Source: Rhodanobacter sp. AS-Z3
Lineage (GTDB): Bacteria > Pseudomonadota > Gammaproteobacteria > Xanthomonadales > Rhodanobacteraceae
Assembly: GCF_029224025.1 (NCBI RefSeq)
Contig: NZ_CP119392.1
Location: 3,247,001-3,311,000, forward strand
Direction of reading: 5' to 3'
Length of the DNA: 64,000 bases
The position numbers were made by a program, and so were the translations under genes. Below the pieces are notes generated by a model, which was not told the origin of the DNA, ran no database searches, and worked only from the letters and a program-made list of their open reading frames with translations. This document shows positions 61,230 through 64,000 of this stretch, one piece after another. The stretch's first letter is position 1, and each line of letters opens with the position of its first letter.

Positions 61230-63263
61230 TCAACCAATCATGATCAGGGCGCCGGACATCTGCACCATGCCACTGCCCTTGAGCATCAACATGGGTGCCT
61301 TGACGGTGGTCATCGCGGCGCCCGCCAGTTCGGCCATGCCATCCGAGTGGATCTTCAATGACGCACCTGCACCGATATCCATCGTGGCGCCCGCCTTGAT
61401 CCCGACTTCGACCTGACCCTCGACCTTCACGCCTGCACTGCCGGTGATCTTGATGTTGACGCCCTTGATTTCGATCGTCCCATCATTCTTCATGACGATA
61501 CTTGATGCGCCAGTGACCAACTCGATTTCGGTGCCGGCGCTGAGCTTGAAGCTCTTGCCGATCTTGCTGGTGGCGTTGCCGGTGACATCGAGTGTGTCAT
61601 CGTTCTTTACGGTGATTTTCCGATCATTGTCGATCGTCTCGGTCTGGTTGTTCTTGATCTCCACCGTCTGGTCGTTCTTGATCGTCACTTTCTCGTCGTG
61701 ATCGATCGTCACGGTGTGGTCGTTTTCGACTTCTTCGAGCATGTCCTTCTGTGCGTGTATGAAGAACTGTTCGCTGCCTTTCTTGTCTTCGAAACGCAGT
61801 TCGTTGGCATCGTCCGCCGCACCAAGAAGGCTGCGCGATTTGATACCACTCTGGGTCTTGTTGTCAGGCAGCGCGTAAGGGGGCGTGTTGTCTGCGTTGT
61901 AGACCGATCCAATGATCAACGGCCGGTCCGGATCGCCCTCGAGAAAGCTCACCACGACTTCCTGGCCAATGCGCGGAATGCTGACCGCGCCCCAACCCTT
62001 GCCCGCCCAAGGTGATGCGACCCGCACAAAGCATGAACTCAGTGCGTTCTTCTTGTCGGTCTTGTTCCAGTGAAAGGTCACCTGCACGCGGCCGTGCTTG
62101 TCTACCGCGATGTCTTCGTCCGTGTCACTTCCGGTAACCACGGCAGTCTGCAAGCCCACCACATTGGGCTTGATCGCAGAAGGCATGCTGCGATACGGCT
62201 GGCGGCTTTCGATGGCCTGGAAAGAGCAACGAAACGGAGCGGCACTGCCGTCACCGGAGGCATAGTCGGACTCCTCCAGATGAATCAGGCTGCCGACAAC
62301 CAGATACTCCTGGTTCAACGCCTCGCTTGGGAAATCTTTCAACTTGAACAGCGCGCCGGTAGCCAGGCCTTCTGCATCGCTGCTGCCGGCGTATTGCATG
62401 TGAGGCACGTTCGCCGCCTCAACCCTCACCCGCGCATAGTGCTGGCCGTCAGCGGCCAGCACATGCAGACCTGGATAATCAAACACATCCAAGCCGGTCA
62501 ATTCGTGATACTCGCCACCACCGTTGGCCGACTCGGTAGCCAGCAACGAGGCCTTGGGCTTGAGCGGGTCGTAGTCGGTCAACTGGAACTTCAGCGAGTG
62601 CACGGAACGCTGCTGGCTCCACTCGGACACCGTCGCCTCGTGGCGTTTGCCACGTTGCGTTGGCGGGCAATACGGAAGGGTTTCAAACGGGCTGACGGCG
62701 GAGTGCGCGCCAAGCGCATCGGCCAGCACCATCGTGTGTGCACTTGCCGTATGCGTGAAGTAGTAATAAATGCCTTCCTGCTCCATCAACCGGCTGATGA
62801 AGTTGAAACAATCCTCACGATACTGCACACAGTATTCGCGCTTGGCATAGGTGGCGGTCAGACTTGTCTTGACGTCGGCATAGCCAAAGTCACCGAGCAC
62901 CGCCTTGATGATGTCAGGCACGCTCATGTCTTTGTAAATTCGGCAATCCACCTTGTGCGAGAGCAACCAGGGCTTGGGTACCAGGCTCACGGTGTACACC
63001 GCATGGCGCACGTTTTCGATGGACTGGAATCCCGTCTGCGAAGCCTCTGACACAATCCCGTTGAAGTAGCGCTTGTAACCGGTGACAAGTTCCATTTTCA
63101 CCGTCATGGGCTTGCCGAGCAGTTTGCGCAGATCAACATCCACATCTTTGCTCAGCAATTGCACTTGATACGAGAAAAGTTTGCCCAGATGCTCAGCCGC
63201 TGACATCCGCACAAACAGCAATTCGCTGTCGTGCGCGCTGGAAATGGTAATTTGGTGAGCCAT
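61230..63263 (-). CDS. vgrG: Type VI secretion spike protein VgrG (TssI)
   Basis: VgrG forms the trimeric tip of the T6SS needle. The protein is 677 residues. The gp27-like head (about 1-370) includes HLGKLFSYQVQLLS, RYFNGIVSEASQTGF and EDCFNFISRLMEQEGIYYYFTH. An OB-fold follows (ARVTFHWN-like KHGRVQVTFHWNKTD, ASPWAGKGWGAVSIPRIGQEVVV), then a gp5-like beta-helix with charged repeats (DHTVTIDHDEKVTIKND) and a C-terminal beta-domain (GVNIKITGSAGVKVEGQ). No fused effector domain is present. The protein of unknown function starts 16 bp after its stop. Confidence 0.96.
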   Translation of the reverse strand: MAHQITISSAHDSELLFVRMSAAEHLGKLFSYQVQLLSKDVDVDLRKLLGKPMTVKMELVTGYKRYFNGIVSEASQTGFQSIENVRHAVYTVSLVPKPWLLSHKVDCRIYKDMSVPDIIKAVLGDFGYADVKTSLTATYAKREYCVQYREDCFNFISRLMEQEGIYYYFTHTASAHTMVLADALGAHSAVSPFETLPYCPPTQRGKRHEATVSEWSQQRSVHSLKFQLTDYDPLKPKASLLATESANGGGEYHELTGLDVFDYPGLHVLAADGQHYARVRVEAANVPHMQYAGSSDAEGLATGALFKLKDFPSEALNQEYLVVGSLIHLEESDYASGDGSAAPFRCSFQAIESRQPYRSMPSAIKPNVVGLQTAVVTGSDTDEDIAVDKHGRVQVTFHWNKTDKKNALSSCFVRVASPWAGKGWGAVSIPRIGQEVVVSFLEGDPDRPLIIGSVYNADNTPPYALPDNKTQSGIKSRSLLGAADDANELRFEDKKGSEQFFIHAQKDMLEEVENDHTVTIDHDEKVTIKNDQTVEIKNNQTETIDNDRKITVKNDDTLDVTGNATSKIGKSFKLSAGTEIELVTGASSIVMKNDGTIEIKGVNIKITGSAGVKVEGQVEVGIKAGATMDIGAGASLKIHSDGMAELAGAAMTTVKAPMLMLKGSGMVQMSGALIMIG

Positions 63264-63415
63264 CGTCTACTTCTCCGAAGAGAGACGTTGCCATACCTGC
63301 GCGGCACCGCCCCTTTGAATGGAATGCAGCAGGGCACTAATCCTGTGCTGCCATAACCGGCTCGCGCAGACGGACCTCTGTGAAGGCCCTCCGCTTGCTG
63401 CAACCCGGCATCACC

Positions 63416-64000
63416 TCAATCGTCCTTGCGCCGCCCCAACACAACCCAGCCCTCGACCGGCCGCCCACTCTCTTTGCGCAACCTGTCCGAACGAACTACC
63501 ACATCACCAAACCCGGCGTGCTCAAGTGTCGTCTCCACATAACCACGCGCATGACGGTAGCGACCACTGGGGGTCAACTCGAAACCCTGGTCATCCGAAA
63601 GCGATGCCTCGAGCGTGAAGCCCACCCAGCCACCGGGTCGCAGGGCGTCGTGAGATGCCTGTAGCACCGGCTGCAACTCGCCAAAATAAACCAGCGTATC
63701 TGCGGAAAGTACCACGTCGTAGGCTTGTGGATGCTGTTCCAGCCAATGCGTGATCTCGGCAACCTCGAGTTCCTCGTAGCCGCCGCGCAGCCGCGCCTTT
63801 TCGACCATCCGACCGGACAGGTCGACGCCAGCCAATCGCCTTGTCCATGGCCGCATCGGCCCCGCACAAAGCCCGGTTCCGCAACCGGCATCCAGCACAT
63901 CCAGCGCGCCACGCGGATCGCCCAGGAACTCGCCCAGCGCGGACACCAGCACTTCGGGGGCGCGATAACCCAGGTTCTGCAACAGTTGCTCGTCGAAGCT
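63416..64000 (-). CDS. SAM-dependent methyltransferase, 5' end beyond the window
   Basis: A class I methyltransferase fragment of 195 residues, open at the right window edge (minus strand), so the N-terminus is missing. The SAM-binding motif is VLDAGCGTGLC, followed by LAGVDLSGRM, YDVVLSADTLVYFG and a C-terminal HAGFGDV block. SFDEQLLQNLGYRAPEVL at the edge matches the COG4976-type methyltransferases, which often carry N-terminal TPR repeats. Substrate unknown. It lies about 150 bp upstream of vgrG and may not belong to the T6SS. Confidence 0.85.
   Translation of the reverse strand, partial: SFDEQLLQNLGYRAPEVLVSALGEFLGDPRGALDVLDAGCGTGLCAGPMRPWTRRLAGVDLSGRMVEKARLRGGYEELEVAEITHWLEQHPQAYDVVLSADTLVYFGELQPVLQASHDALRPGGWVGFTLEASLSDDQGFELTPSGRYRHARGYVETTLEHAGFGDVVVRSDRLRKESGRPVEGWVVLGRRKDD

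Overview
The window reads as chromosomal DNA of a GC-rich gammaproteobacterium of the Xanthomonadales, most probably Rhodanobacteraceae (Rhodanobacter/Dyella-like). This is inferred from base composition, gene content (minCDE, parC, dapD/dapE) and protein style; there is no rRNA or tRNA gene here to settle it.

Layout. 1-6.3 kb: end of minC, then minD and minE with a terminator; an HExxH protein; an AhpD-like protein with a PEP mutase/isocitrate lyase-family enzyme; a DUF2235 (Tle1-like) hydrolase; a Bcr/CflA efflux pump. 6.4-7.3 kb: a fluoride module (promoter, fluoride riboswitch, crcB, DUF190). 7.5-14.1 kb: an exported alpha/beta hydrolase, a 530-bp gene-poor patch with an attC-like palindrome, small proteins, a TraB/GumN protein, parC, and a REP-like 23-bp perfect inverted repeat. 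14.1-19.5 kb: a two-gene lipoate ligase, two overlapping NUDIX genes, a NAGPA-like lipoprotein coupled to a penicillin acylase homologue whose nucleophile position is Asn.

19.5-25.0 kb: an envelope regulon. A four-gene minus-strand operon (DUF3034 barrel, exported truncated hemoglobin, cupredoxin lipoprotein, cache-type sensor) and a separate COG4315 gene are each preceded by the same promoter, TGCATCC-N16-CGTA, exactly 47 nt from the start codon. Beside them lie an ECF sigma factor and an RskA-type anti-sigma factor. 25.1-29.2 kb: dapD, a YffB/ArsC-like gene, a VIT1-type transporter and dapE run on the minus strand; an FMN reductase diverges.

29.5-63.3 kb: the accessory region. tssA (+) is separated from the other type VI secretion genes by a two-partner secretion locus: an FhaC-type transporter, an 11.4-kb FHA-like exoprotein with 88/109-residue repeats, and a secreted companion. 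Then come, all on the minus strand, the T6SS regulatory and membrane genes: a tail-anchored protein, a PpkA-like kinase with a SUMF1-like domain, a PP2C phosphatase, TagF fused to a degenerate PP2C domain, TssM, TssL with an OmpA domain, TssK, Fha, an unknown protein and VgrG. Sheath, tube and baseplate genes and tssJ are not in the window. The kinase linker carries four DD(E/D)(A/V)T-type threonine motifs, and nearly the same motif sits at the N-terminus of TssL. This suggests a kinase/phosphatase/FHA threonine-phosphorylation switch acting on TssL. A partial methyltransferase gene runs off the right edge.
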